Below, piece by piece: positions 8,749 to 18,454 of a DNA stretch of 64,000 bases. A program made the position numbers and the translations under genes. Position 1 is the stretch's first letter; every line of letters begins with the position of its first letter. Source of the stretch: Flavobacterium galactosidilyticum (lineage in GTDB: Bacteria > Bacteroidota > Bacteroidia > Flavobacteriales > Flavobacteriaceae); the NCBI RefSeq assembly GCF_020911945.1, contig NZ_CP087135.1:2716001-2780000 (forward strand), in the 5' to 3' direction. The notes under the pieces are model-generated. The model had not been told where the DNA came from, searched no databases, and saw nothing but the letters and a program-made list of their open reading frames with translations.

Positions 8749-9906
8749 ATGACAAGAAAATTAAAAATGGGCATGATTGGCGGTGGAAAAAACGCTTTTA
8801 TTGGCGCCATTCATCGCATTGCTGCTAATATGGATGGATTAGTCGAATTGCATTGTGGCGCTTTTAGTTCTAATCCAAAAATCTCAAAGGAATCTGGAAA
8901 GGAATTATTTCTTAGCGATGCTAAGTGTTATAATTCTTTCGAGGAAATGATCGTGACAGAAAGTAAACTTCCTATTGCGGAGAGAATGGATTTTGTTACA
9001 ATTGTAACGCCCAATTTTGCTCACTTTAAACCTGCGATGATGGCTTTAGATCACGGTTTTCATGTTTTAATTGATAAACCAATGACTTTAAGCCTTGACG
9101 AAGCTAAACAATTGCAAAAAAAAGTAAAAGACACAGGACTTACTTTATGTCTCACGCATACCTATTCGGGTTATCCAATGGTAAAGCAAGCACGAAAAAT
9201 GGTTGGCGACAATGACTTAGGAAAAATCAGAAAAGTAATAGTCGAATACAATCAAGGTTGGTTGAGTTCTTCATTCGAAAAGGAAGGAAACAAACAAGCT
9301 ATTTGGCGAACAGATCCTTCTAAAAGCGGAATAAGTGGTTGTATGGGCGATATTGGAACCCATGCTGCTCAACTAGCAGAATATATTTCAGGTTTAAAAA
9401 TTACTCAATTGTGTGCTGATATTAATAATGTCGTAGAAGGACGTCAACTAGATGATGACGGAAATGTTTTATTGAAATTTGATAATGGCGCCAATGGAAT
9501 TTTAGTAGCTACTCAAATTGCTGCCGGAGAAGAAAATGGTTTAAAAATTAAAATTTACGGTGAAAAAGGTGGTTTAGAGTGGGATCAGATGGAACCCAAT
9601 TCTTTGATAATTAAATGGCTCGATGCACCAATGCAAGTTTACAGAACTGGAAATAGCTATTTATCGAATTTCGCAATGGAAAATACGCGAACACCAAGCG
9701 GTCATCCTGAAGGCTATCTCGAAGCTTTTGCCAATTTATACAAAAACTTTGCTTTGACTTTATCATCACTATCAGAAGGAAAAGAGCCTACTGCAACGAT
9801 GCTCGATTTCCCATCTGTCGACGATGGTGTTCGTGGAATGGCTTTTATTGAAAACGTAATTGCTTCAGGCAAATCAGATCAAAAATGGTTTGATTTTAAA
9901 ATTTAA
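8749..9906 (+). CDS. Gfo/Idh/MocA-family NAD(P)-dependent oxidoreductase (cytoplasmic)
   Basis: The 385-residue protein has an N-terminal Rossmann nucleotide site (MGMIGGGKNAFIGAIHR) and the family's catalytic-lysine region in the form LIDKPMTLSLDEAKQ. The C-terminal half carries the substrate block CMGDIGTHAAQLAEYI. No signal sequence, so it acts in the cytoplasm, unlike the second Gfo/Idh/MocA protein of this cluster. It begins 10 bases after the GMC gene and ends 5 bases before a TIM-barrel isomerase, so the three are surely cotranscribed. A likely role is reduction or interconversion of keto-sugars after import; the exact substrate is not visible. Confidence 0.88.
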   Translation: MTRKLKMGMIGGGKNAFIGAIHRIAANMDGLVELHCGAFSSNPKISKESGKELFLSDAKCYNSFEEMIVTESKLPIAERMDFVTIVTPNFAHFKPAMMALDHGFHVLIDKPMTLSLDEAKQLQKKVKDTGLTLCLTHTYSGYPMVKQARKMVGDNDLGKIRKVIVEYNQGWLSSSFEKEGNKQAIWRTDPSKSGISGCMGDIGTHAAQLAEYISGLKITQLCADINNVVEGRQLDDDGNVLLKFDNGANGILVATQIAAGEENGLKIKIYGEKGGLEWDQMEPNSLIIKWLDAPMQVYRTGNSYLSNFAMENTRTPSGHPEGYLEAFANLYKNFALTLSSLSEGKEPTATMLDFPSVDDGVRGMAFIENVIASGKSDQKWFDFKI

Positions 9907-9911
9907 ATAGA

Positions 9912-10964
9912 ATGACAACAATACAAGGACCAGCTGTTTTTCTAGCGCAGTTTATTGGCGATAAAGCTCCTTTTAATTCTTTAGATGAAATTTGTAAATG
10001 GGCTGTTGACTTAGGTTTTAAAGGTATTCAAATGCCAACTTTAGATCCTCGATTTATTGATTTACAAAAAGCAGCAGAGAGTAAAACTTATGCCGATGAG
10101 TTAAAAGGTAAAATTACTTCCTACGGATTGGAAATAACAGAATTATCGACACATTTACAAGGTCAATTGGTGGCTGTTCATCCTGCTTACGATGATTTTT
10201 TTGATGCTTTTGCACCTAAAGAAGTCCATGGAAACTCAAAAGCAAGACAAGAATGGGCGGTCCAACAATTAAAATATGCCGCTAAAGCTTCACAAAACTT
10301 AGGATTAAATGCTCATGCTACGTTTAGCGGTTCATTGCTCTGGCAATATTTTCATCCTTGGCCACAACGGCCTCCAGGTTTAGTAGAAGAAGGTTTTGCC
10401 GAATTAGCCAAACGTTGGTTGCCAATCTTAAACGAATTTGATCAAGCGGGTGTTGATCTTTGTTATGAGATTCATCCTGGAGAAGATTTGTTTGACGGCG
10501 AAACCTATGAAATGTTCTTGAAGGCAGTCGATAATCATTCAAGAGCATGTATATTATATGACCCCTCCCATTTTGTTTTACAGCAATTGGATTACATCCA
10601 ATATATTGATTTCTACCACGAAAGAATAAAGGCTTTTCATGTAAAGGATGCCGAGTTTAATCCAACAGGCAAACAAGGCACTTTTGGAGGATACCAAAGT
10701 TGGATTAACCGTGCAGGACGTTATCGTTCTCCTGGAGACGGACAAATCGATTTTAAAACCATATTTAGCAAATTAGCTCAATATGATTTTAAAGGTTGGG
10801 CAGTAATGGAATGGGAATGTTGTATAAAAAATCAAGAAGACGGTGCAAGAGAAGGTGCAGATTTTATCAAAAAGCATATTATAAAAGTGACCGATAAAGC
10901 TTTTGATGACTTCGCAGCTGTCGAAACAAATCAAGCTTTTAATAGAAAAAATTTAGGATTATAA
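9912..10964 (+). CDS. Sugar phosphate isomerase/epimerase-like TIM barrel
   Basis: The 350-residue protein belongs to the xylose-isomerase-like (AP endonuclease 2 / IolE) TIM-barrel superfamily. Metal-site blocks include DLCYEIHPGEDLFDG (Glu), ILYDPSHF (Asp/His), AFHVKDAEF (His, Asp) and VMEWECC (Glu) near the end, giving the usual Glu-Asp-His-Glu set. No signal peptide, so it is cytoplasmic and probably partners the oxidoreductase 5 bases upstream. Clusters of GMC, Gfo/Idh and such isomerases typically process 3-keto sugars or inositol-like compounds. Confidence 0.87.
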   Translation: MTTIQGPAVFLAQFIGDKAPFNSLDEICKWAVDLGFKGIQMPTLDPRFIDLQKAAESKTYADELKGKITSYGLEITELSTHLQGQLVAVHPAYDDFFDAFAPKEVHGNSKARQEWAVQQLKYAAKASQNLGLNAHATFSGSLLWQYFHPWPQRPPGLVEEGFAELAKRWLPILNEFDQAGVDLCYEIHPGEDLFDGETYEMFLKAVDNHSRACILYDPSHFVLQQLDYIQYIDFYHERIKAFHVKDAEFNPTGKQGTFGGYQSWINRAGRYRSPGDGQIDFKTIFSKLAQYDFKGWAVMEWECCIKNQEDGAREGADFIKKHIIKVTDKAFDDFAAVETNQAFNRKNLGL

Positions 10965-10977
10965 AAAAGATAAAATA

Positions 10978-11343
10978 ATGAAATTTAAATATTTAGTACT
11001 AGCAATATCTACAATCACTTTAACTTCTTTTACAAGAGAAAATAAAAAGGAAAAATACAGCAATATAGCCAATGTCGTTTTCCAATCTTCCGAAGGAGAG
11101 AAATTGATTGCAAAGTCAGATTGTGTGGCTTGTCATAAAATAGACAAAAAATTGATAGGTCCCTCCTATTTAGATATTGCCAATAAATATGCTGACAGTG
11201 AGAAGAGTATTTCTTATTTATCAAATAAAATTATAAAAGGTGGTTCTGGAGTTTGGGGAACAATTCCAATGGCAGCTCATGCGACTATGAAAAAAGACGA
11301 AGCAAGAACAATCGCTAAATACATTTTATCGTTAAAAAAATAA
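10978..11343 (+). CDS. Periplasmic class I cytochrome c
   Basis: The 121-residue protein has a signal-like start (MKFKYLVLAISTITLTSFT) and one haem site, CVACH (Cys49, Cys52, His53), with Met98 as the likely sixth ligand in IPMAAH. It is the size of a single-haem c-type cytochrome of the cytochrome c551/c552 kind. Lying 13 bases after the TIM-barrel gene, it is the obvious electron acceptor for the exported GMC dehydrogenase. Confidence 0.9.
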   Translation: MKFKYLVLAISTITLTSFTRENKKEKYSNIANVVFQSSEGEKLIAKSDCVACHKIDKKLIGPSYLDIANKYADSEKSISYLSNKIIKGGSGVWGTIPMAAHATMKKDEARTIAKYILSLKK

Positions 11344-11396
11344 TACAGTTACTCCAATACATTTATTAACTAACCAACCAAACTATTAAATTGTAA

Positions 11397-12854
11397 ATGG
11401 AAAAAGAACAAAACAATACTAAAATCACGAATAACCGTCGTGATTTTATAAAAAGCACTGCAATAGCCGCAGCTGCATTTATGATTGTTCCCCGTCATGT
11501 TTTGGGGAGAGGATTTGTAGCACCTAGTGATCGCTTGTTAATTGCCGGTATCGGTGTTGGTGGTAAGGGATCGCATGATATTGCAATGTTTTCTAAAAGT
11601 GGAAAAGCGGATATTGCCTTTCTATGTGATGTAGATACACGCAGAGCAGCACGCAGTGTAAACGCTTTTCCGAAAGCAAAATTCTACAAGGATTGGCGTG
11701 AAATGTTGGATAAGGAGCATAAAAATTTTGACGCCGTTTCAGTTTCAACACCAGATCACAACCATGCTATTCAAACCTTGGCAGCCATGCAATTAGGAAA
11801 GCATGTTTATGTTCAAAAACCATTAACACATGATATTTATGAGGCTCGAATTCTAACTCAAGCAGCAAAAAAATACAAAGTGGTTACTCAAATGGGAAAT
11901 CAAGGATCTTCAAATGATGGAACCCGAATCATGAGAGAATGGTATGAAGCCGGACTAATTGGCGATGTTCATACGGTAAAAGCTTGGACAGATCGTCCGG
12001 TGTGGCCACAAGGAATTCCTTGGCCAACAGCAAAAACAGAAATTCCAAAAGAATTAGACTGGGATTTATGGTTGGGAACCGCTCCACAAAAGAACTATGT
12101 CGATAAATTAGTGCCTTTCAATTGGCGTGGATGGTGGGATTACGGGACAGGAGCTCTTGGTGATATGGGATGCCACCTAATTGAAGCTCCTTTTAGTATT
12201 TTAAACTTAAAATATGCCAAAGATGTTCAATGCAGCGTAGGCTCCGTTTATGTAGATGAATTCAAAAGAGGCTATTTCCCAGATAGTTGTCCTCCTTCTA
12301 GCCATGTTACTTTAACTTTTCCGAAGACCGATAAAACAAAAGGTGATGTAAAATTACATTGGATGGATGGAGGTATTCAACCAGAAAGACCAGAAGAATT
12401 ACAGCCAAACGAAATTTTTGGTGACGGTGGTAATGGTACATTATTCATTGGAACAAAAGGGAAAATGATGTGTGATACTTACGGATTAAATCCTCGTTTA
12501 CTTCCTTTAAGCCGAAATGAAAACATCAAATTAGCTGAGAAATACTCAAGAGTAAAAGGCGGTGCTGATGGGCATTACGGCCAATGGGTTGAAGCTTCAA
12601 TTGCAGGCTATGGCAAGCAGGAATTAAGTTCACCTTTTGAGATTGCTGGACCTTTGACGGAGGCATTATTAATGGCAAATCTTGCCATTAGAGGTTACGA
12701 TATACAAAAAGAGATATTAGGCGAGGATGTTTATCCTGGTCGTTCTGCAAAATTATTATGGGACAATAATAACATGAAAATTACCAATTTTGATGATGTC
12801 AATCAGTTTGTAAAACGAGACTATCGAGAAGGTTGGGCAAATTTAACTTTATAA
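11397..12854 (+). CDS. Tat-exported Gfo/Idh/MocA-family oxidoreductase
   Basis: The 485-residue protein has a twin-arginine leader (NNRRDFIKSTAIAAAAFMIVP, Arg14-Arg15), then a Rossmann domain (IAGIGVGGKGSHD), the VQKPLTHD block in the position of the catalytic EKP motif, and a C-terminal domain with GALGDMGCHLIEAPF. Tat export means it folds with its nucleotide cofactor before crossing the membrane. Members of this exported group occur next to DUF1080 proteins in Bacteroidota and Planctomycetota, as here. It may act on 3-keto glycosides in the periplasm with a tightly bound NAD; that part is inference. Confidence 0.9.
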   Translation: MEKEQNNTKITNNRRDFIKSTAIAAAAFMIVPRHVLGRGFVAPSDRLLIAGIGVGGKGSHDIAMFSKSGKADIAFLCDVDTRRAARSVNAFPKAKFYKDWREMLDKEHKNFDAVSVSTPDHNHAIQTLAAMQLGKHVYVQKPLTHDIYEARILTQAAKKYKVVTQMGNQGSSNDGTRIMREWYEAGLIGDVHTVKAWTDRPVWPQGIPWPTAKTEIPKELDWDLWLGTAPQKNYVDKLVPFNWRGWWDYGTGALGDMGCHLIEAPFSILNLKYAKDVQCSVGSVYVDEFKRGYFPDSCPPSSHVTLTFPKTDKTKGDVKLHWMDGGIQPERPEELQPNEIFGDGGNGTLFIGTKGKMMCDTYGLNPRLLPLSRNENIKLAEKYSRVKGGADGHYGQWVEASIAGYGKQELSSPFEIAGPLTEALLMANLAIRGYDIQKEILGEDVYPGRSAKLLWDNNNMKITNFDDVNQFVKRDYREGWANLTL

Positions 12855-12884
12855 ATAAGTATTAACAATTTAAAAGTGAAAGTG

Positions 12885-13607
12885 ATGATAAAAAATATTG
12901 GCGCAGCCATACTATTAATGACGGTAATTCATACTACTAATGCTCAAAAGGGGTTTAAACCCATATTTGACGGAAAAACAACAGCTGGTTGGCACAATTA
13001 TGGAAAAACTACCGTCGGATCAGCTTGGAAAGTTGATGATGGAGTGTTGCATTTTGATCCTTCTGCAGCAAAAAACGGCCAAGGTGGTGATTTAGTAACC
13101 GATCAAGAATATACTAATTTCCATTTGAAATTAGAATGGAAAGTAGCTCCGAATGCCAATAGCGGAATTATTTTTTACGTAAATGAAGATTTAGAAAAAC
13201 ACCCAAACACCTATTCTACAGGTTTAGAAATGCAAATATTGGATAATGATGGCCATCCTGATGGTAAAATAAACAAACATCAAGCCGGAGACTTATATGA
13301 CTTAATCAAAAGTTCTAAAGCAGCTGCAAAACCCGTGGGTGAATGGAATACAGCAGAAATCGTATGCAAGTTTGGAAAGCTAACTTTAGTTTTAAACGGT
13401 GTATTTGTAGTAGAAACCAAACTTTGGGATGATAATTATAAAGCTTTAGTAGCAGGAAGCAAATTTGCCACTTGGAAAGATTTTGGAACATTCAAAACCG
13501 GGAAAATTGCTTTGCAAGATCATGGAGATGCAGTTTCATTTAGAAATATTATGATCAAAGAATGGAATACAATGGATATTACTACTGGCTGTGAAAACGG
13601 CATGTAA
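12885..13607 (+). CDS. DUF1080 protein (3-keto-disaccharide/glycoside hydrolase family)
   Basis: The 240-residue protein has a Sec signal peptide (MIKNIGAAILLMTVIHTTNA, cleaved before Gln) and a single concanavalin-like DUF1080 domain: FKPIFDGKTTAGWHNYG at its start, LKLEWKVAPNANSGIIFYV in the middle and SFRNIMIKEW at its end. Recent work assigns this family to hydrolysis of 3-keto-glycosides. I start at ATG 12885; a GTG nine bases upstream is also possible. With the GMC dehydrogenase and Gfo/Idh partners it completes a plausible oxidise-then-cleave route in the periplasm. Confidence 0.85.
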   Translation: MIKNIGAAILLMTVIHTTNAQKGFKPIFDGKTTAGWHNYGKTTVGSAWKVDDGVLHFDPSAAKNGQGGDLVTDQEYTNFHLKLEWKVAPNANSGIIFYVNEDLEKHPNTYSTGLEMQILDNDGHPDGKINKHQAGDLYDLIKSSKAAAKPVGEWNTAEIVCKFGKLTLVLNGVFVVETKLWDDNYKALVAGSKFATWKDFGTFKTGKIALQDHGDAVSFRNIMIKEWNTMDITTGCENGM

Positions 13608-13652
13608 GAAGAACTAAAAGCTAACAATGTCATAAATAACCAAAAAAAAATA

Positions 13653-14882
13653 ATGAATACCACTACCCGATTTAAATTATCATTAATGATGTTCCTAGAG
13701 TTTTTTATCTGGGGAGCTTGGTTTGTAACTTTAGGTACTTTCTTAGGAAACAATTTAAAAGCTTCTGGATCAGAGATAGCTGCTATTTTTTCAACTCAAT
13801 CTTGGGGAGCCATCGTAGCTCCTTTTATTATAGGTTTGATTGCTGATCGCTACTTTAATGCCGAGAAAATTTTGGGACTACTTCACCTTTTAGGTGCTTT
13901 TTTGATGTATCAAATGTATCAATCGGATGATATTGGACTATTTTACACCTATGTTTTAAGTTATATGATTTTGTATATGCCCACTTTAGCATTAGTGAAT
14001 TCAGTTGCTTTTAATCAGATGAAAGATCCTGAAAAAGAATTTCCTAACATTCGTGTTTGGGGAACAATTGGTTGGATTTTAGCTGGATTATCAATTAGTT
14101 TCATATTCCATTGGGATTCTACAGAAGCGATTGGTCAAGGATTACTTAAAAATACTTTTATGTTAGCAGGTGTTGCTGCATTGGTATTGGGAATTTTTAG
14201 TTTTACATTACCTAAAACACCACCAAAAGTAGCGGCTAACGAAAAAATTAAGATTGGAGACCTACTTGGTTTTGATGCTCTAAAATTATTAAAAGATAAA
14301 AATTTCGCCATATTTTTTGTATCATCCATTCTGATTTGTATTCCGTTAGCTTTTTATTACCAAAATGCGCATCCGTTTTTGACAGATGCCGGAATTGAAA
14401 ATCCAACTGGAAAAATGGCTATTGGTCAAATATCCGAAGCTTTATTTCTACTTTTAATTCCAATGTTCTTTGTGCGCTTTGGATTCAAAAAAACCATTTT
14501 AGTAGGTATGTTGGCATGGGCAATTCGTTATGTACTCTTTGCTTATGGTAATGGTGCAGATTTAAGTTTTATGCTTATTATTGGAATCGCTTTACACGGA
14601 ATTTGTTACGATTTCTTTTTTGTTGCGGGTCAAATTTATACCAATTCAAAAGCAGGTGAAAAATATAAAAGCGCTGCTCAAGGTCTAATAACATTAGCTA
14701 CTTATGGTGTGGGAATGTTAATAGGGTTTGGAGTTGCAGGATGGATTACTGATAATCATAAAACGCTAGAAGGAAAAATTAACTGGGAAATGGTTTGGAT
14801 CATTCCAGCCGGAATAGCATTGGTGGTATTTATTGTTTTTGCCCTTTTATTCAACGAAAAAACTAGAACTGAAACACACTAA
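13653..14882 (+). CDS. MFS transporter, nucleoside:H+ symporter-like
   Basis: The 409-residue protein has about 12 membrane helices. The N-terminal FLEFFIWGAWFVTLGTFLG and the block FPNIRVWGTIGWILAGL are typical of the nucleoside:H+ symporter group of the major facilitator superfamily. Proteins of this group sit in many Bacteroidota sugar-oxidation clusters and are best read as importers of the sugar product rather than of nucleosides. It lies between the DUF1080 gene and a TIM-barrel gene in the same direction. Confidence 0.87.
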   Translation: MNTTTRFKLSLMMFLEFFIWGAWFVTLGTFLGNNLKASGSEIAAIFSTQSWGAIVAPFIIGLIADRYFNAEKILGLLHLLGAFLMYQMYQSDDIGLFYTYVLSYMILYMPTLALVNSVAFNQMKDPEKEFPNIRVWGTIGWILAGLSISFIFHWDSTEAIGQGLLKNTFMLAGVAALVLGIFSFTLPKTPPKVAANEKIKIGDLLGFDALKLLKDKNFAIFFVSSILICIPLAFYYQNAHPFLTDAGIENPTGKMAIGQISEALFLLLIPMFFVRFGFKKTILVGMLAWAIRYVLFAYGNGADLSFMLIIGIALHGICYDFFFVAGQIYTNSKAGEKYKSAAQGLITLATYGVGMLIGFGVAGWITDNHKTLEGKINWEMVWIIPAGIALVVFIVFALLFNEKTRTETH

Positions 14883-14891
14883 ATTATAAAA

Positions 14892-15785
14892 ATGATGAGT
14901 ACGAACTTAAGCAGAAGAGCTGTTTTAAAAAATATTGTTGCTGGAGCAATTGTTCTAAACATTCCTACCAGTTTTTCCGCTACCGCAAAAGAAAGAACAG
15001 TAGCTGCAAATGACCAAAATAGGAAAGGAAATATAAATCATTCTGTTTGCAGATGGTGCTTTAGTAGTATAGATCTCGATACACTTTGCATAGAATCCAA
15101 AAAGATAGGAATTACAGCTATTGATTTAGTTGGACCAAAAGAATGGCCTACTTTAAAAAAACACGGTCTTGATTCAGCCATGTGCAACGGAGCTGAAATC
15201 AATTTAGTTGATGGATTTAATGATCCCCAATTCCATGAAACTTTGATAAAAAACTATTCAGAAATGATTCCTTTGGTAGCCAAGGCGGGTTATAAAAACT
15301 TGATTTGTTTTAGTGGAAATAAAAGAGGAAAAACAGATGAAGAAGGATGGAATAATTGCGTGAAGGGATTAAAAGCATTAATGCCTTTGGCTGAAAAGCA
15401 TAATGTGGTCTTGGTAATGGAATTATTAAATAGTAAAATTGACCATAAAGATTACCAATGTGATACCACAAAATGGGGAGTTGAATTGGCTAAGCGATTA
15501 GGTTCAGAAAATTTTAAATTGCTATACGACATCTATCACATGCAAATTGACGAAGGTGATGTAATACGAACTATTAGAGACAATCATAAATACATAGGGC
15601 ATTATCACACTGCTGGTGTTCCGGGACGAAATGAAATTGACGAAACGCAAGAGTTAAACTATGTAGCAATTATGAAAGCAATTCAGCAGACTGGATTTAA
15701 AGGCTATGTAGCACAAGAATTTCTTCCAAAAAATCCGAACAAGATTGATTCTTTGAGAAAGGCAATCGAAATTTGCGATATCTAG
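14892..15785 (+). CDS. Hydroxypyruvate-isomerase-like TIM barrel with Tat leader
   Basis: The 297-residue protein starts with a Tat-type leader (LSRRAVLKNIVAGAIVLNI) followed by a xylose-isomerase-like TIM barrel. Metal-site blocks LVMELLNS (Glu), LLYDIYHMQIDEGD (Asp, His), IGHYHTAGVPGRNEID (His) and YVAQEFLP (Glu) give the full set, closest by eye to hydroxypyruvate isomerase Hyi. An exported sugar isomerase fits the periplasmic theme of the cluster. ATG 14892 and ATG 14895 are equally possible starts. Confidence 0.85.
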   Translation: MMSTNLSRRAVLKNIVAGAIVLNIPTSFSATAKERTVAANDQNRKGNINHSVCRWCFSSIDLDTLCIESKKIGITAIDLVGPKEWPTLKKHGLDSAMCNGAEINLVDGFNDPQFHETLIKNYSEMIPLVAKAGYKNLICFSGNKRGKTDEEGWNNCVKGLKALMPLAEKHNVVLVMELLNSKIDHKDYQCDTTKWGVELAKRLGSENFKLLYDIYHMQIDEGDVIRTIRDNHKYIGHYHTAGVPGRNEIDETQELNYVAIMKAIQQTGFKGYVAQEFLPKNPNKIDSLRKAIEICDI

Positions 15786-15829
15786 CAGATTATAACTTCA
15801 TTCAAAAGAACAATAAACTATAACACTCC

Positions 15830-16702
15830 ATGATAAAAAGAAGAGATTTTTTAATAAATAGTGGTTTAGCATTAGGAGCTTTAGCAATTGCACCTTCTAT
15901 TGCTTTTAATGCCAAAAAGAAAAATATTGGGCTACAACTCTATTCTTTAAGAGCGTCGTTTCCAAAAGATGTAAAGGGAGTTTTAGAACAAGTTGCAAAA
16001 GCAGGATTTACGGAGGTTGAAACTTATGGATATTCTGTAAAAAATGGATTTTTTGACACTCCCGTAAAAGAATTTAAAACTATTTTATCTGCTAATGGAC
16101 TAAAAAATCCGAGTGGGCATTACGATTTGGGTTCTTTACTTAAAGACGGAAACACTGAAGTTCTAAAAAACACAATAGAAGCAGCTAATTTATTAGGTAA
16201 TAAATACATTACAATCCCTTGGTTAGATGACTCCATCAGGAAAACTGCCGATGACTATAAAAAAATTGCCGAAAACATGAATTTAGCGGCGGTGGTTTGT
16301 AAAGAATCGGGATTAAAACTGGCCTATCACAACCATGCATTCGAGTTTACTACTTTTGGTCAGACTAACGGATACGAAATATTATTAAACGAAACAGACA
16401 AGAAATTAGTTGATTTTGAACTTGATTTATACTGGGTAGAACGATCTGGCAATAATCCTCTGCATCTATTTAAGGAACATCCAGGACGTTTTAGCATGTG
16501 GCATGTCAAAGATATGGACAAGAATAATCAGGATTGGAACACAGAAATTGGAAAAGGAGCTATTGATTTTAAAGCTATTTTTGCAGAAGCAAAACTTTCA
16601 GGAATGAAACACTTTTTTGTTGAACAAGAGACTAATTATATCCCTAATCCAATAGAATCTGTAAAAACAAGTTGTACTTACATCAATAAAAATTTAGTGT
16701 AA
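15830..16702 (+). CDS. Sugar phosphate isomerase/epimerase-like TIM barrel with Tat-like leader
   Basis: The 290-residue protein has a Tat-like leader (MIKRRDFLINSGLALGALAIA) and a TIM barrel with LAYHNHAFEF, DFELDLYWVERSG, SMWHVKDMDK and HFFVEQE as the metal/substrate blocks. It is the third TIM barrel of this superfamily in the cluster and the fourth twin-arginine protein within 10 kb. It is the last gene before a bidirectional terminator. The three barrels differ in sequence and presumably act on different sugars or steps. Confidence 0.86.
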   Translation: MIKRRDFLINSGLALGALAIAPSIAFNAKKKNIGLQLYSLRASFPKDVKGVLEQVAKAGFTEVETYGYSVKNGFFDTPVKEFKTILSANGLKNPSGHYDLGSLLKDGNTEVLKNTIEAANLLGNKYITIPWLDDSIRKTADDYKKIAENMNLAAVVCKESGLKLAYHNHAFEFTTFGQTNGYEILLNETDKKLVDFELDLYWVERSGNNPLHLFKEHPGRFSMWHVKDMDKNNQDWNTEIGKGAIDFKAIFAEAKLSGMKHFFVEQETNYIPNPIESVKTSCTYINKNLV

Positions 16703-16722
16703 TTTATAATCTTTAATTAAGT

Positions 16723-16760
16723 AAAAAGAGTCAATCCAATGGTTAGGATTGACTCTTTTT
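16723..16760. terminator. Bidirectional terminator between convergent genes
   Basis: Perfect 15-bp arms AAAAAGAGTCAATCC (16723-16737) and GGATTGACTCTTTTT (16746-16760) flank an 8-base loop. A and T runs at the two ends let it work for the + strand sugar cluster and the - strand metallopeptidase. Confidence 0.9.
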
Positions 16761-16781
16761 AAATGTAAAAACAATGTTGTT

Positions 16782-18437
16782 TTAATCTGTAATATTAAAA
16801 CTCGCGACATAAAAATTAGTATCAACGACAAGTGTTGGATTGTTCGTTTTTGCTTCCATACGCTCCCATTCCGTTTTAGGATTTAATATTAGCTCTTTTG
16901 TATTCACAGTAACATGTACAGGCATATTGAAACCAGACACGCAATTGGTCCAACGATATCCTAGTTGGCCATCTTTGAAAAAATATTCTAAAGTTGGAAT
17001 TCTAGTATCTCTTAAATATTGATTAAAAAATGGATTTAAATCCATCCCAACTTCCTGACTTAAATAATCTTCTATTTGTTTAGTAGTAACTGTTTGATGA
17101 TAAAAAGTGCTACTTAAACCTCTCAATATTCCTCGCCATTTTTCATCATTATTTACAATTTGGCGTAAAGTATGCAACATATTAGCTCCCTTGTAATACA
17201 TATCTCCCGATCCTTCATTATTTACATCATAATGACCTATTATAGGTTTGTCATTTCTAATACTTTTTCTAAGGCCTTTTACATAAGCATAGCCCGCTTC
17301 CTTACCATAATAATACTCCACAAATAGACTTTCAGAATAGTTTGTAAAACTCTCGTGAATCCACATATCAGCAATATCTTTGTAGGTGATGTTATTAGCA
17401 AACCATTCATGCCCAGATTCATGAATAATGATAAAATCAAATTTTAATCCCCAACCTGTTCCACTTAAATCTCTACCGCGATACCCATTTTCAAATCCAT
17501 TTCCGTAGGTTACAGAACTCTGATGTTCCATTCCTAAATAAGGAGCTTCAACCAATTTATAACTGTCTTCATAAAATGGATAAGGTCCAAACCAGTGTTC
17601 GAATGCTTTTAGCATTCTTGGAGCATCTTTAAATTGTTTTTTAGCTTTGTCCAAATTTTCTCGCAACACATAATACGTGCAATCAAGTTCTTCTTTTTCG
17701 CCTTTAAATTTCTCCGAAAAAGAAACGTAATCTCCAATATTTATATTTACTCCATAATTATTAATTGGGTTGGATACGTACCAATTATAGGTTTTCGTTC
17801 CGTCTTTCTGTTGTTTTACACTTTGCAAACGACCATTAGAAACTGCCATTAAATTTTTTGGAGCGTTTATACTAATCAGCATATTCTCCACTTCATCATA
17901 CATATGATCTTTATTAGGCCACCAAACACTAGCACCTAATCCTTGACACGAAGAACCTATAAACGGTTTGCCATTACTATCTTTTTTCCATGAAAAACCT
18001 CCGTCCCAAGGAGCATTAACTGCTACTCTTGGCTTTCCTCCGTAAAATACAGTAAGCTCTTTTACTGAACCATTTTTTTGAGGAGCTATCAAGTTAATAA
18101 AGAAAGCATTTCCTTCTCTTGTGTATTTTAGCTCTTTTCCGTCTTGAATTACTTTATAAATCTGCATTGGATTTTGTAAATCAATTTGCATCACATTATA
18201 CTCCTGTAAAACTTTATATCCTATAGTGTTAGAACCAGTAATAGTACTATCTGCAGGATTGACTTTAACGTCAAGATGGTAACTTTTAACATCCCACCAA
18301 GCTCTTTCTTTAGTAATACTTCCACGTAAAGTATCTTGTCTAGTGAATATTTCTGCTTTAGGTTGTAAAAGGCCTTGTGCCTTTACTCCATTAAAAAGAA
18401 GAAATGAGAAAAAAATAATGCCTAATTGTCTTTTCAT
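16782..18437 (-). CDS. M1-family zinc aminopeptidase, secreted
   Basis: The 551-residue protein has a signal peptide (MKRQLGIIFFSFLLFNGVKAQ) and the M1 motifs: GMEHQ at 302-306 in place of the usual GAMEN exopeptidase loop, zinc site HESGH at 339-343, and third ligand Glu362 in WIHESFTNYSE. It is shorter than PepN-type enzymes, lacking the large C-terminal helical domain, as is common for periplasmic M1 proteins of Bacteroidota. It probably trims peptides in the periplasm. A separate promoter is visible 18 bases upstream of its start, so it is not tied to the PhoD-like gene. Confidence 0.9.
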   Translation of the reverse strand: MKRQLGIIFFSFLLFNGVKAQGLLQPKAEIFTRQDTLRGSITKERAWWDVKSYHLDVKVNPADSTITGSNTIGYKVLQEYNVMQIDLQNPMQIYKVIQDGKELKYTREGNAFFINLIAPQKNGSVKELTVFYGGKPRVAVNAPWDGGFSWKKDSNGKPFIGSSCQGLGASVWWPNKDHMYDEVENMLISINAPKNLMAVSNGRLQSVKQQKDGTKTYNWYVSNPINNYGVNINIGDYVSFSEKFKGEKEELDCTYYVLRENLDKAKKQFKDAPRMLKAFEHWFGPYPFYEDSYKLVEAPYLGMEHQSSVTYGNGFENGYRGRDLSGTGWGLKFDFIIIHESGHEWFANNITYKDIADMWIHESFTNYSESLFVEYYYGKEAGYAYVKGLRKSIRNDKPIIGHYDVNNEGSGDMYYKGANMLHTLRQIVNNDEKWRGILRGLSSTFYHQTVTTKQIEDYLSQEVGMDLNPFFNQYLRDTRIPTLEYFFKDGQLGYRWTNCVSGFNMPVHVTVNTKELILNPKTEWERMEAKTNNPTLVVDTNFYVASFNITD

Positions 18438-18454
18438 GTTTAATTCGTTTTGTA

